A stretch of DNA of 64,000 nt from DASWIG01 sp965371445 (GTDB taxonomy: Bacteria; Acidobacteriota; Thermoanaerobaculia; Multivoradales; J023), in contig CBDUYN010000014.1 of assembly GCA_965371445.1 (NCBI GenBank), positions 35,382 to 99,381 on the forward strand, in the 5' to 3' direction. The notes below the pieces were generated by a model. That model did not search any database and was not told the origin of the DNA. It saw only the letters and a program-made list of their open reading frames with translations. The translations under genes were made by a program, and so were the position numbers. Each line of letters starts with the position of its first letter. The stretch's first letter is position 1. Shown piece by piece: positions 38,457 to 46,882 of this stretch.

Positions 38457-40296
38457 GGCAGGCTGCGCCTGCCGTTCCGGTCTCTTCCTGATCGGATGGC
38501 TCGTCCTCGCCGCCGCGGCCCCGGCCGCCACAGTCCTCGAACGCACCGTCCACGTCCGCATCCAGGACGACGGGAGCCTCCGGGAATCCAGCCGGCTCCG
38601 CGTCCGGCTCGACGACGCCGACGACGTCCGCGCCTGGGCCGCCTACCGCGTGCCGCTCGACGAGAACCGCGACCTCGTCCGCCTCGAGGCCCGGATCGTC
38701 CTGCCCGGCGGCGAGGTTCTCCGCCTGGGTCCGGACGACCAGGACACCGTCGAGAGGACCGGCGGCGGCGTCTTCTACTCGTCGCGGCGCTGGCGCGTCG
38801 TCCGTCTCCGCGGCCTTGTGCCGGGAGCCGTCGTTGAGGTCGACGAGGAGGTCGCCCACCGTCCGTACTATCCGACCGGCAAGGTCTTGTTGCGCGGCGA
38901 GGCGCCGACCGAACGCCTCGAGGTCCGCGTCGACGGCGGCGGCGAGGCGTGGCGTTACCGTCTGGCCGGCGAGGCCGGGGGCCTTGAGGTCGAGGAAGCT
39001 CCAGGCGGCGTCGTGGTGCGAGGCGAACGCCTCCGGGCCTGGGAGCTGCCGGAGCTCGCCCCCGAGGACGCCGCGGTGCGTCCGGTCCTGCGCTTCGGCT
39101 GGGGCAACGGGACCTGGGACGACGTCGGACGCTGGTACGACGAGCTCGCCGCCTCGGTGCCGCGCGGCGGCGAAGCGATCCGCGAGCAGGCACAGACGAT
39201 CACGGCCGATCTTGAGGAGCCCCGCCAGCGGCTCGACGCCCTGACGCGCTTCCTCCAGGAAAAAGTGCGCTACGTCGCGGTCCTGATCGGCGTCGGCGGC
39301 TATCGTCCGAGCCCGCCGCAGGAGGTCCTGGAACGGCGCTGGGGCGACTGCAAGGACAAGTCGACGCTCCTCGTCGACCTGTTGCGTGCCGCCGGGGTGG
39401 AGGCCTATCCGGTGCTGCTGCGAAGCGGCCGGCGCGGCAGGATCGATCCCCTCTTCCCCGCCGTCGACGAGCTCAACCACGCCCTCGTCGCCGTACCCCG
39501 CGAGGCGCTCGACGGCCCCGGTTCCAACGGCTCGTCCTACCTCTTCGTCGACCCGACGCTCACCGCCGGGGCCGGAGCCTGGATCCATCCGGCGACCCAG
39601 GACCAGGACGTCCTGGTGGTACGCGGCGACGGCGCCGAGCTCGTCCGGACGCCGCTTCGTCCGGAGGACGAGCACCGCCGCCTCAGCCTCGACCTCACGG
39701 TCTCGCCGGAAGGCGACGGACGCGGCACCGCGACCCTGGAGCTACGCGGCGAGCTCGCCTACGAGCTTGGAGCGTCGTTCGCGGCGACGCCGGAGCGCGC
39801 CGAGGCCGAGGCGCGGTCGATCCTCGCCGGGCTCCTGCCCGGCGCCGACTTGGACGACGTGGGCTCGTCGCGATCCTCCGACGCGGTGCCGGCGATCGAG
39901 CTGCACGCCGCCGTAGCCCTCCACGCCCTCGTCCAGGGGACGCCGGGACGCCGCTCCCTGGAGCTGCCCGGCATGCGGGCGACGCCGGAGCCGCAGCGGC
40001 TCGACGACGAGCGCCGCGTCGCCGTGGTGCTGCCGGCGCGTTCGGTCGAAGCCAGTTGGAAGCTGCGGCTGCCGGAGGACTGGTGCCCGGCGGTCGAACG
40101 GCACGACGCTGTCGAGAACGAGGTCGGCAGCTTCGAGCAGGACGTGACCTCAGAGGGCGGAGAGCTTCGCGTCGAACGGCGGCTCGTGCTGCGCCGTCGC
40201 TGGATGGAGCCGGAGGCGCTTCAGGACCTTAAAGACCTGGCTCTGGCCGAGCACCGCGCGCACCGTCGGCGGCTGCGTCTGCGCTGCGAAGGCTAG
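38422..40296 (+). CDS. Secreted DUF3857-transglutaminase protein
   Basis: 624 residues. The signal segment is LFLIGWLVLAAAAPAA. DUF3857 spans about 30-250, then a transglutaminase-like core with intact Cys (LERRWGDCKDKSTLLVDLL), His (AVDELNHALVAV) and Asp (LFVDPTL). A beta-rich C-terminal domain follows. The start is ATG 38422, five bases after GGAG and inside the end of the preceding gene, so translation is coupled. The pair looks like a complete enzyme plus a catalytically dead paralogue. Confidence 0.85.
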   Translation: MMPRASSWSGSRAGCACRSGLFLIGWLVLAAAAPAATVLERTVHVRIQDDGSLRESSRLRVRLDDADDVRAWAAYRVPLDENRDLVRLEARIVLPGGEVLRLGPDDQDTVERTGGGVFYSSRRWRVVRLRGLVPGAVVEVDEEVAHRPYYPTGKVLLRGEAPTERLEVRVDGGGEAWRYRLAGEAGGLEVEEAPGGVVVRGERLRAWELPELAPEDAAVRPVLRFGWGNGTWDDVGRWYDELAASVPRGGEAIREQAQTITADLEEPRQRLDALTRFLQEKVRYVAVLIGVGGYRPSPPQEVLERRWGDCKDKSTLLVDLLRAAGVEAYPVLLRSGRRGRIDPLFPAVDELNHALVAVPREALDGPGSNGSSYLFVDPTLTAGAGAWIHPATQDQDVLVVRGDGAELVRTPLRPEDEHRRLSLDLTVSPEGDGRGTATLELRGELAYELGASFAATPERAEAEARSILAGLLPGADLDDVGSSRSSDAVPAIELHAAVALHALVQGTPGRRSLELPGMRATPEPQRLDDERRVAVVLPARSVEASWKLRLPEDWCPAVERHDAVENEVGSFEQDVTSEGGELRVERRLVLRRRWMEPEALQDLKDLALAEHRAHRRRLRLRCEG

Positions 40297-40630
40297 AAAG
40301 GCGGCTGAAGCCGGCTCCCAGAAGCCGTCGAGAAACTCGGCTCATCTGTCAAGCCCCGCGGGGCGAGGCTTTCCGCAGCAGCTGCGGAAAGATCTGTGGA
40401 AAACCGGTAGGAAAAACGGCCTCCACCGGCTTCCGTTGCGCCTCTTCTACACTTTGCACAGCAGATTGTGCGGAAATCCCTAAGTCCTTTGTTTTCAGTA
40501 CTTTCCAGACTTCCGCCTAAATGCCGCCATGGCGACGAATCGGACTTGTGACGATCTTTTCCACAGGCTTATAGCCAGGTGCCTATAAGCCTTGTCAGAA
40601 GCGGCTCTGTGGCCTCTCGGGGCGGTGGAG
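40297..40630. other. Intergenic stretch rich in inverted repeats
   Basis: No gene. A perfect 10-base stem CTTTCCGCAG/CTGCGGAAAG (40369-40391, 3-base loop) follows a GCCCCGCGGGGC palindrome. CTGTGGAAAA (40394-40403) pairs with TTTTCCACAG (40557-40566), both fitting a DnaA-box consensus. An AGGCTTATAG/CTATAAGCCT stem is at 40565-40592. The centre is relatively AT-rich. The last stem may terminate pdxT and the first the transglutaminase transcript. Confidence 0.5.
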
Positions 40631-41200
40631 TCAAGCGTTTGCGGCCTTGTCCAGGAAGAGCCGGTGAACGGCGTCGTCGGAGGTCAGCTCGGGGTGGAAG
40701 CTGCTGGCGAGCACCCGGCCTTCTTCGACCAGCACCGGCTCCTCGCCGTACCGTGCCCGGACCACGACACCCGGGCCGGTGTGGGTGATGCGCGGTGCCC
40801 GAATGAAGAGCATCTTGAGAGGCCGTCCGTCCTCCCAGGTGCCCCGGGTTTCGAAAGAGTCGACCTGGCGGCCGTAGCCGTTGCGCTCCACCGCGACGTC
40901 CAGAAGGGCGAGGGAAGGCTGAGCGGGTGAGGTGACCTCCCGCGCCAGGAGGATCAGCCCGGCGCAGGTTCCGAGGAAGACGCCGCCGTCGCGGTAGAAC
41001 TCTTGAAGCTCCGGCCACCATTGGGGATCGAAGCCCATAAGCCGCAGAAGCGTCGTCGACTCACCGCCGGGGATCACCAGCCCCCGGAGCCCGGGGCGCG
41101 CGCCGGGCCGGCGCACCTCCCGCGCCGCGGCGCCGAGGGCGGTGAGCTCCTTGGGGTGGGCGGGGACCTCGACCTCGACGGCGCGGCCGACCAGCGCCAT
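40631..41200 (-). CDS. pdxT: Pyridoxal 5'-phosphate synthase glutaminase subunit PdxT
   Basis: 189-residue class-I glutamine amidotransferase that feeds ammonia to PdxS for vitamin B6 synthesis. The oxyanion loop GLVIPGGESTTLL, nucleophile GTCAGLILLA and HPE dyad (SSFHPELTSDD) are all there. The first strand is odd: relatives begin with an I-G-V-L-A-L-Q-G type sequence, but here it reads MALVGRAVEVEVPAHPKELT. The gene starts seven bases after the pdxS stop, as is normal for this pair. Confidence 0.9.
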   Translation of the reverse strand: MALVGRAVEVEVPAHPKELTALGAAAREVRRPGARPGLRGLVIPGGESTTLLRLMGFDPQWWPELQEFYRDGGVFLGTCAGLILLAREVTSPAQPSLALLDVAVERNGYGRQVDSFETRGTWEDGRPLKMLFIRAPRITHTGPGVVVRARYGEEPVLVEEGRVLASSFHPELTSDDAVHRLFLDKAANA

Positions 41201-41206
41201 CGCCGG

Positions 41207-42094
41207 TTACCAGCCGCGTTTCTGGAGGAGCTGGGCGGGCTCGATCTCCGAGATCTCCAGGCCCGGCATGGGCTCGCTGGCGTCCTCGGAGATCCTGGCG
41301 AGCTCGGCGGGGTCCTTGTAGTGGGTCGCCGCCTGGACGATGGCCCGCGCCTGGCGGGCGGGGTCCTCGCTCTTGAAGATGCCGCTGCCGACGAAGATGG
41401 CCTCGGCGCCGAGCTGCATCATCAAGGCGGCGTCGGCCACGGTGGCGATGCCGCCGGCGGAGAAGTTGGGGACCGGGAGCTTGCCGTCGCGGGCCACCAT
41501 GCGGACGATCTCGAGCGGCGCCCCGAGCTCCTTGGCCGCAGTGCCAAGCTCCTCGGACGGCAGCAACGTGAGCCGCCGGATGCCGCCCACGATCTCGCGC
41601 ATGTGGCGCACTGCCTCGACGACGTTGCCCGTCCCCGGCTCGCCTTTGGTGCGGATCAAGGCCGCGCCTTCGGCGATCCGCCGCAGCGCCTCGCCGAGGT
41701 TGCGGGCGCCGCAGACGACCGGCACCTTCAAGGCGAATTTGTCGACGTGGTGGTGCTCGTCGGCGGGGGTCAGGACCTCGCTCTCGTCGATGTAGTCGAC
41801 GCCGAGGGCTTCGAGGATCTGGGCCTCGACGAAGTGTCCGATGCGGCATTTGGCCATGACGGGGATCGACACCGTGGCCATGATCTCTCGGACTCTGGCC
41901 GGGTTGGCCATCCGGGCGACGCCGCCCTGGGCACGGATGTCGGCGGGCACCCGCTCTAGCGACATGACGGCGACGGCGCCGGCTTCCTCGGCGATCTGGG
42001 CCTGGGCGGCCGTGGTTACGTCCATGATCACCCCGCCTTTGAGCATCTCGGCGAGGCCGGTCTTCAGACGGAAGGTTCCGGTCTGCGATTCCAT
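41207..42094 (-). CDS. pdxS: Pyridoxal 5'-phosphate synthase lyase subunit PdxS
   Basis: 295-residue TIM-barrel subunit that builds PLP from ribose 5-phosphate, glyceraldehyde 3-phosphate and ammonia. The conserved segments are MLKGGVIMDVTTAAQAQIAE, AVMSLERVPADIRAQGGVAR, PVMAKCRIGHFVEAQ (first Schiff-base Lys region), DYIDESEVLTPADEHHH and NFSAGGIATVADAALMM. The ATG at 42094 follows GGAGGAAG. It forms an operon with pdxT; the divergent pcm gene shares the 190-base promoter region. Confidence 0.97.
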   Translation of the reverse strand: MESQTGTFRLKTGLAEMLKGGVIMDVTTAAQAQIAEEAGAVAVMSLERVPADIRAQGGVARMANPARVREIMATVSIPVMAKCRIGHFVEAQILEALGVDYIDESEVLTPADEHHHVDKFALKVPVVCGARNLGEALRRIAEGAALIRTKGEPGTGNVVEAVRHMREIVGGIRRLTLLPSEELGTAAKELGAPLEIVRMVARDGKLPVPNFSAGGIATVADAALMMQLGAEAIFVGSGIFKSEDPARQARAIVQAATHYKDPAELARISEDASEPMPGLEISEIEPAQLLQKRGW

Positions 42095-42285
42095 GATGAG
42101 CTTCCTCCAGTGGGTCGGACGGCTGGACGCCGCGCGGGCGGCGGCGGCCGCTGCGCCGGGGGACCCCAGCTCTTCCATCCTAGCAGCTCGCCGGGGAGAA
42201 GCTACAACCCAAGATCGGCGGGCAAGCACCTGGACACCGCCCGTCGCCTTCCCTACAATGGAAGGAGAACGACCCGGAGGTGCTC

Positions 42286-43056
42286 GTGCTGGGGAAAACG
42301 TCCCATCCCATCGTCCTGGCTCTCCTGGCCGCAGGCTTGTTGTCAACTCCGCAGGCCTGCGGAGACGCAGGACAAGGGGCCGAACCAGAGACGGTCCCGG
42401 CGAGTGAGCGCCGCGCCGCGATGATCCGAGAGATCGAAGCCGACGTCCGGTCCACCCGTCATTACACGGGCCGCTCAGCCCTCGACGAGCGGGTGATGGC
42501 CGCCATCGCCGCGGTGCCCCGCCACGAGTTCGTCCCCGAGAAGTACCGCGAGCAAGCTTACGAGAACCGACCGCTTCCGATCGGTCACCAGCAGACCATC
42601 TCGCAGCCCTACATCGTCGCGCTCATGACCGATCTCCTCGACGTCGGCAAGGGCGCCGTCGTCCTCGACATCGGTACCGGCTCGGGGTACCAGGCCGCGG
42701 TCTTGGCGGAGATCGTGGAGCGCGTCTACTCGATCGAGATCGTCCCGGAGCTCGGCGAGGAGGCCGACGCGCGCCTGCGTCGGCTCGGCTACGAGAACGT
42801 CGAGGTCCGCGTCGGCGACGGCTTCTACGGCTGGCCCGAGAAGGCCCCCTTCGACGGTATCCTGATGGCCGCCGCGACCGACGAGATCCCCCAGCCCCTG
42901 ATCGACCAGATGAAGCCGGGCGCCCGCATGGTCCTGCCGCTCGGCAAGGCGTGGGGCAACCAGGACCTCCTGGTGGTGGAAAAAGGCAAGGACGGCAAGA
43001 CCCACGAGCGCTCGATCATCCCCGTGCGCTTCGTCCCGCTGACCGGGGACCACTGA
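42286..43056 (+). CDS. pcm: Protein-L-isoaspartate O-methyltransferase, exported form
   Basis: About 256 residues. PCMT core: RSALDERVMAAIAAVPRHEFV, LPIGHQQTISQPYIVALM, VVLDIGTGSGYQAAVLAEIV and VRVGDGFYGWPEKAPFDGIL. It methylates isoaspartyl residues for repair. Unusually it has an N-terminal hydrophobic segment (PIVLALLAAGLLSTPQACGD) that may be a signal or lipoprotein signal; the Cys context is a weak lipobox. The GTG at 42286 is chosen because GGAGG sits six bases before it; a GTG at 42280 abuts the ribosome site. Confidence 0.88.
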   Translation: MLGKTSHPIVLALLAAGLLSTPQACGDAGQGAEPETVPASERRAAMIREIEADVRSTRHYTGRSALDERVMAAIAAVPRHEFVPEKYREQAYENRPLPIGHQQTISQPYIVALMTDLLDVGKGAVVLDIGTGSGYQAAVLAEIVERVYSIEIVPELGEEADARLRRLGYENVEVRVGDGFYGWPEKAPFDGILMAAATDEIPQPLIDQMKPGARMVLPLGKAWGNQDLLVVEKGKDGKTHERSIIPVRFVPLTGDH

Positions 43057-43114
43057 GGACGACGGGACGTCCTGAGCGCGGCTGGAGGAACCTGCCGGCG
43101 CCGACGCGGGTCCA

Positions 43115-43440
43115 ATGGTAGTGCGCTACTTCTCCTTCATCGGCGACCTGGAAGACGAGGGACGCTTCTCCTACTTCGTCGACGACCTGCTGGTGGCGAC
43201 CGATCCGTCGGTCCGCCTCGAACCGTTCGTGGCACCGGGACGGCGGCGCTACTTCGTCGAGATCTTCGCCGGCGAGCGGCCGGCGCTCGAGGATCGTCTC
43301 CAAGGACGAGGCGATGCAGGAGCTCAACGTCGAATTCCCCAAGAACGCCAACATGGTCGAGCTGGCGGCATTGCCGGCTAAAGAGCGGCCAGTAGAAAAG
43401 GAGAAACGCATCGCCGCCATGCTCGACCGAGGTGTCGGCC
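43115..43440 (+). pseudogene. Frameshifted fragment of an unrecognised gene
   Basis: One frame reads VVRYFSFIGDLEDEGRFSYF then FVDDLLVATDPSV and YFVEIFAGERPALEDRL. A one-base shift near 43300 continues as IVSKDEAMQELNVEFPKNAN then MVELAALPAKERP. The two pieces look like one protein split by a frameshift; both have normal coding composition, unlike the sequence that follows. I do not recognise the family. It starts the decayed defence island. Confidence 0.5.
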
Positions 43441-43443
43441 AAA

Positions 43444-43484
43444 GCCACCTGCGCGACCCGAGAGTCGCGGGTCGCGCAGGTGGC
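43444..43484. repeat. Perfect 17-base inverted repeat
   Basis: GCCACCTGCGCGACCCG (43444-43460) and its exact complement (43468-43484) flank a seven-base loop. No T-run follows. It lies at the break between two gene fragments and may be a small repeat element or an old terminator. Confidence 0.75.
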
Positions 43485-43669
43485 ACTCGCCGACGCCGCG
43501 GTCGAGCCAGGCCGAGATACGCTTCTAGTTCTAGTGTTCTGTCTGGCGCTCTTTTGCCGGTAGGGCAGCCAACTCCTTCTCGCACTGTTCGCGGAAAGCG
43601 CGTGGCAGGGAATTGGCAAGTCGAAAGGTTATGGACTGCACCAGGTCCGCTTGGTCGAAGTGCGGGAGG

Positions 43670-44215
43670 TAGCCCCGGCTTCGCCACGGGGACGCTTCCC
43701 TACCTGCCACGGCTCCGGGACTCGTCGGTGTTGCTGGAGGCGATTCGCGACGGCCTGGTGCTGCTGACCTGGGAGCGCGACACCTTCGCCTTCGCCGACA
43801 GCTTCGACGACGAAGAGCAACGCTATCGTGGCCTTCGCGGCGGTCAGGACGTGCCGCTCCACGACACGGGGCCGCTGGGCTTGCTCGTCAAGCCCGAGGC
43901 CGCGCGCCGGCAGTTGGACGCGGAGGCGGAGGCGGCGCCGACGCCGGGCGGGGAGCCCGTCGGACCGAGTTCGGGCGGTGAGGCGCCGTCTTCCGTCGAG
44001 CCGGGCTCGGAAGGGCCGGAGCCGCCGGAGGAGACGGCGCCCAGGCGTTTCCACGGCTCGATCGCCCTCGACGCGACACGCGTCGGCCGCGACGCGGGCC
44101 GTGTCGCGGACGAGGTGATCTCTCACCTTTCGGGCCTCGTCGGCGCGAAGGTGACGGTGACGCTTGAGGTCGAGGCGGAGATCCCTTCCGGCGCGCCGGA
44201 TTCGAGAAAGAGTGA
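43670..44215 (+). pseudogene. C-terminal fragment of DUF499 ATPase
   Basis: The plus strand reads LPYLPRLRDSSVLLEAIRDG, LTWERDTFAFADSFDDEEQR, an acidic Pro/Glu-rich linker, then PRRFHGSIALDATRVGRDAG and VADEVISHLSGLVGAKVTVTL with EAEIPSGAPD. This matches my memory of the end of DUF499 ATP-binding proteins, found in anti-phage operons with DUF1156 methylases and SNF2 helicases. The last residues of the family are missing and the rest of the gene is absent or lies inverted at 44440-44640. Confidence 0.65.
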
Positions 44216-44439
44216 TCGGACCTTGCCCCGAGGCGCCGCTGACGTACTGCGCTATGGGCGGACTCCGCATTTTCATCGACCTCCTTACTGGCCATCGACT
44301 ACGGACCAGTCGGAAAGGCGACCGGTATCGAAATCGGAGGAGAAGACAACTTGCGGCGCGAGATCTGTGGCATCGCCGGCGTTGAAATCCCCGCTGGGAT
44401 CAGCTTCTTCGCTGGGACCGCAGGCGTCCCGCCTGCCTC

Positions 44440-44640
44440 TTTCTCCTTCTTCTCCCCCTGGGCGAAGGTGAACTGGGTCTCGAGACTGCCAGCCGGCAGG
44501 TCGCTCGCCTCGTGAAGCCGACGCGCGTAGGCCATCCACTCGTCGATCAAGACGAGACACGGGCCGTGCTCTCTCAAGAGCTCGCGGAGCACGTCGCCGG
44601 GGCTCGTGGCGCGCTCGTCGCCTCTTCGGGCGGCCCAGAC
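44440..44640 (-). pseudogene. Internal fragment of DUF499 ATPase, inverted
   Basis: On the minus strand ATSPGDVLRELLREHGPCLV then LIDEWMAYARRL, LPAGSLETQFTFAQ is clear. This is the Walker B-like LIDEW segment of DUF499 proteins. It is opposite in direction to the C-terminal piece at 43670, so an inversion broke the gene. The downstream end runs straight into a copy of the GGGACCGCAGGCGTCCC repeat. Confidence 0.65.
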
Positions 44641-45048
44641 TCGAAACGCCGCGTGGACTTCTTCTGCATTGGCACGGGAGGTCGTAAGCTCGTCGTGGAA
44701 GTGAAGAGACCTAAGAAGCCGATTGGAGAAGAAGACGTTACTCAGATCATCAATTATGTTCAGTACCTACGGCAGCATGCTCCTACGTCTGGCCAGGAGC
44801 GAAGCCCCAATCGCTTTGAAGGAGTTCTGGTGGGCCACCATCTTTCCCCTGAAGGTATCATGTGGCGCGAAACCGCCGCGAATACCGGCATTGCCATCCG
44901 GTCCTGGGACGAGCTTCTTGCCGTTGCAGAACGCATCCATCACGAATTTCTGGAGGCAATGAAGACCCGAGTGCCAGACGATGCCAGAGTTCAGGACATT
45001 TTTACCGAGACCGAAGCGGAGGTTGAAGATGGAGAGCAGGGCTCGTAA
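44512..45048 (+). CDS. PD-(D/E)XK nuclease-like ORF with chimeric 5' end
   Basis: 178 codons are open from GTG 44512. The first 40 codons are antisense to the inverted DUF499 fragment and are probably not ancestral. From about 44640 a real domain begins: SKRRVDFFCIGTGGRKLVVE then VKRPKKPIGEEDVTQIINYV. The D...E-x-K spacing is that of PD-(D/E)XK nucleases. The 3' end overlaps the methyltransferase start by 20 bases, which keeps the original operon junction. It is likely the C-terminal remnant of a larger restriction-linked protein. Confidence 0.5.
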   Translation: MKPTRVGHPLVDQDETRAVLSQELAEHVAGARGALVASSGGPDSKRRVDFFCIGTGGRKLVVEVKRPKKPIGEEDVTQIINYVQYLRQHAPTSGQERSPNRFEGVLVGHHLSPEGIMWRETAANTGIAIRSWDELLAVAERIHHEFLEAMKTRVPDDARVQDIFTETEAEVEDGEQGS

Positions 45049-45454
45049 AGAGCGTCTTAAGGCCATTGACCTCTGCTCGGGGCCCGGAGGCGTGACGACT
45101 GGGTACAAGGCTGCCGGCGTTGAGGTCCTGGCCGCTGTTGACGTAGATCCATACGCGCGGGCTACCTACGAGGCGAACCATCCGGAGGTCGAGCTATTAC
45201 CGGACGATCTGACAACGCTCAGGCCTGAACGTCTGCTCGGCCTCGTAGGGCTACAACCGTACCAGCTGGACATCCTTACCGCCTGCGTGCCCTGTCAGAC
45301 TTTCTCCAGCCTCGGACGAAAGCATCGACGCAAGGACGATCCGAGAAACGAACTCGTCGGCAGGATCGGAGATTTCACAGCCCCGGCTTCGCCAGGGGGA
45401 CGCTGGGGCGTCCGAAGAAGGCAGGCGGGACGCCTGCGGTCCCAGCTCGGATGA
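45029..45454 (+). pseudogene. Truncated C-5 cytosine DNA methyltransferase
   Basis: The N-terminal third of a Dcm-type methylase. Motif I is IDLCSGPGGVTTGYKAAGVE, motif II has AAVDVDPYARATYEANHPE, and motif IV is ACVPCQTFSSLGRKHRRKDD with the catalytic Cys in P-C-Q. It has a perfect start: GGAGG five bases before ATG 45029. Homology stops near 45375 after RNELVGRIGDF; the rest is replaced by the repeat array at 45417. Motifs VI-X and target recognition are absent, so it cannot methylate. Confidence 0.8.
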
Positions 45455-45556
45455 AGATGAAGAAAGAGGCAGGCGGGACGCCTGCGGTCCCAGCTCGGAT
45501 GAAGAAAGAGGCAGGCGGGACGCCTGCGGTCCCAGCTCTGATGAAGATGGTCCCAG
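45417..45556. repeat. Tandem 42-48 base repeats with one distant inverted copy
   Basis: Three tandem units each contain GCAGGCGGGACGCCTGCGG then TCCCAGCTC and a GATGAAGA-rich spacer. An inverted copy lies at about 44410-44455 within the DUF499 fragment region. GCAGGCGGGACGCCTGC is itself nearly palindromic. The array truncates the cytosine methylase. The inverted and direct copies could have driven the deletions and inversion in this island. Confidence 0.8.
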
Positions 45557-45570
45557 CGGGGATTTGTTCG

Positions 45571-45915
45571 TCATGAAGGTTTCTCCGCCCGCGCCAGCAG
45601 CTTGGTGAAATCGTAGTTGACGCTCGTCACCCCGAAATCCGGCTCGCGGTGAAACGGCTGCCGCACATAGTGGACACGGTGCCTCTCGTCGTCGAGGAAC
45701 TCGACGATGGCAAGGATGAAGTCGTCGGGTTTGTTGAGCGAGTAGAGGATCTCGTTCTTGGTGACGGTAATCGTCGCCGCACCGGTGACGCGGCCCTTGA
45801 CTTCGATGAAGCGTAGGCGGCCGGTCCCCGGCACGCGACTCTCGATGTCGTAGCCGAGCTTTTCGGTCTCCCGATCGACCGGCTCGAAGCCGAGGTCGCG
45901 CTCGACGTTCATCAC
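45571..45915 (-). pseudogene. DUF3883-domain end of a helicase gene
   Basis: 114 codons: NVERDLGFEPVDRETEKLGY, DIESRVPGTGRLRFIEVKGR, VTVTKNEILYSLNKPDDFIL, then FHREPDFGVTSVNYDFTKLL. This is the DUF3883 nuclease-like domain, with E-x-K in FIEVKGR, found at the C-terminus of SNF2-type defence helicases. It overlaps the helicase piece by four bases (ATGA). That overlap arose at a deletion junction; in intact genes the two are one protein. Confidence 0.8.
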
Positions 45916-46601
45916 CGCGGCACGGGCACGGGGAGCGCGAAGCCCACGGTGCCGCGGCGCTTGTCGTCGAGAAGGGCCTCAGCGCGGTTGAACTCCTCGC
46001 GGACGTACTCGGTGACCTCCTTGTACAGCCGGGTCTCGGGCTCGGATAGCCGGTAGCACACGGTATGAGCGATCCGTTCGGGGAAAAGCGGCTTGCAGTC
46101 GAATTTGAAGAGGCGTTCCTTGACCATGCGGCGCATCAGGTCAGAGACGTCGACTTTATGGACGCCGTCGCGGAAGCGGCCTTCGAAGCGGATGGTCTTT
46201 CCGGCGCCGGGATCGTCGGCGAGGAGCAAGCGCAGCGGCTGGCGCGGCAGCATGGCCTCGTAGACGGCGGTGATCTGGTGCGGCAGCGGATCGACGAGCG
46301 ACGTGTGGACGGCGAGAACCGGGTCGAAGAGGTGGGCGAGGCGGATGCGATGCGCCTCGGAGACCAGTCGGAAGAGGCTGCCGTCGCCGTCGAAGCTCCA
46401 GGGCCGTCCCTCGGCGACGATCGCGAGGCGGTCTTCGTCGCTGCGGTAGAGGAGCTCGTTGGCGACCTTGCCGGCAGGCGTCTTGTAGGTCAGCTCCAGG
46501 GCAACGGAGCCGTGCCACTGGACGCTGACGACCGTGACGAGGGAGTCGGGCAGAATGCCGCGGACGGCAGCGGTCGGTTGAAGGTCTTCGAGCTGGATCA
46601 T
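45912..46601 (-). pseudogene. SNF2-type defence helicase with large internal deletions
   Basis: The N-terminus (MIQLEDLQPTAAVRGILPDS) and Walker A region (LRLLLADDPGAGKT) are followed immediately by FEGRFRDGVHKVDVSDLMRR and EYVREEFNRAEALLDDKRRG, which in intact homologues lie some 200 residues further on. The DEAH box is deleted. A second deletion ends the frame at GFALPVPVPR and removes most of the C-terminal helicase lobe before DUF3883. The ATG at 46601 has GGAGCC upstream. Such helicases occur in DISARM- and DUF1156/DUF499-type systems. Confidence 0.8.
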
Positions 46602-46882
46602 GGTGGCTCCGGCGTGACGCCGGCAGCTTATCGCAGCCGGCGGAAGACCGTCACTTGTCCCAGATACGCTGATCGAGGCCACATCCACTCGCCTCGAGTC
46701 CAAGCCGCTGCGCCTCCAGCGGCAGCGCTCCAAAGGGTCGTGGAACGTTGGGAGCTTTTGCCGGTCGAAAGAGCTCCTACGCCCGCGGGTGGTGTCGGCA
46801 TTCTCTGTCGCCGACAAAGTCAGATACTGTAGACTGCCAAGATTCGCAGAAGTCGACAGAGGAAGACCATAAGGAGAGAGAG

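Noticed and set aside
40394..40566. Replication origin
   Set aside because: Only two DnaA-like TTTTCCACA sites, no dnaA, dnaN or gyrase genes and no dense box cluster; a pair of such sites can arise as an inverted repeat.
45420..45556. Zinc-finger or collagen-like coding repeat
   Set aside because: The repeats shift frame between 48- and 42-base units and contain inverted symmetry; they behave as DNA repeats, not protein repeats.
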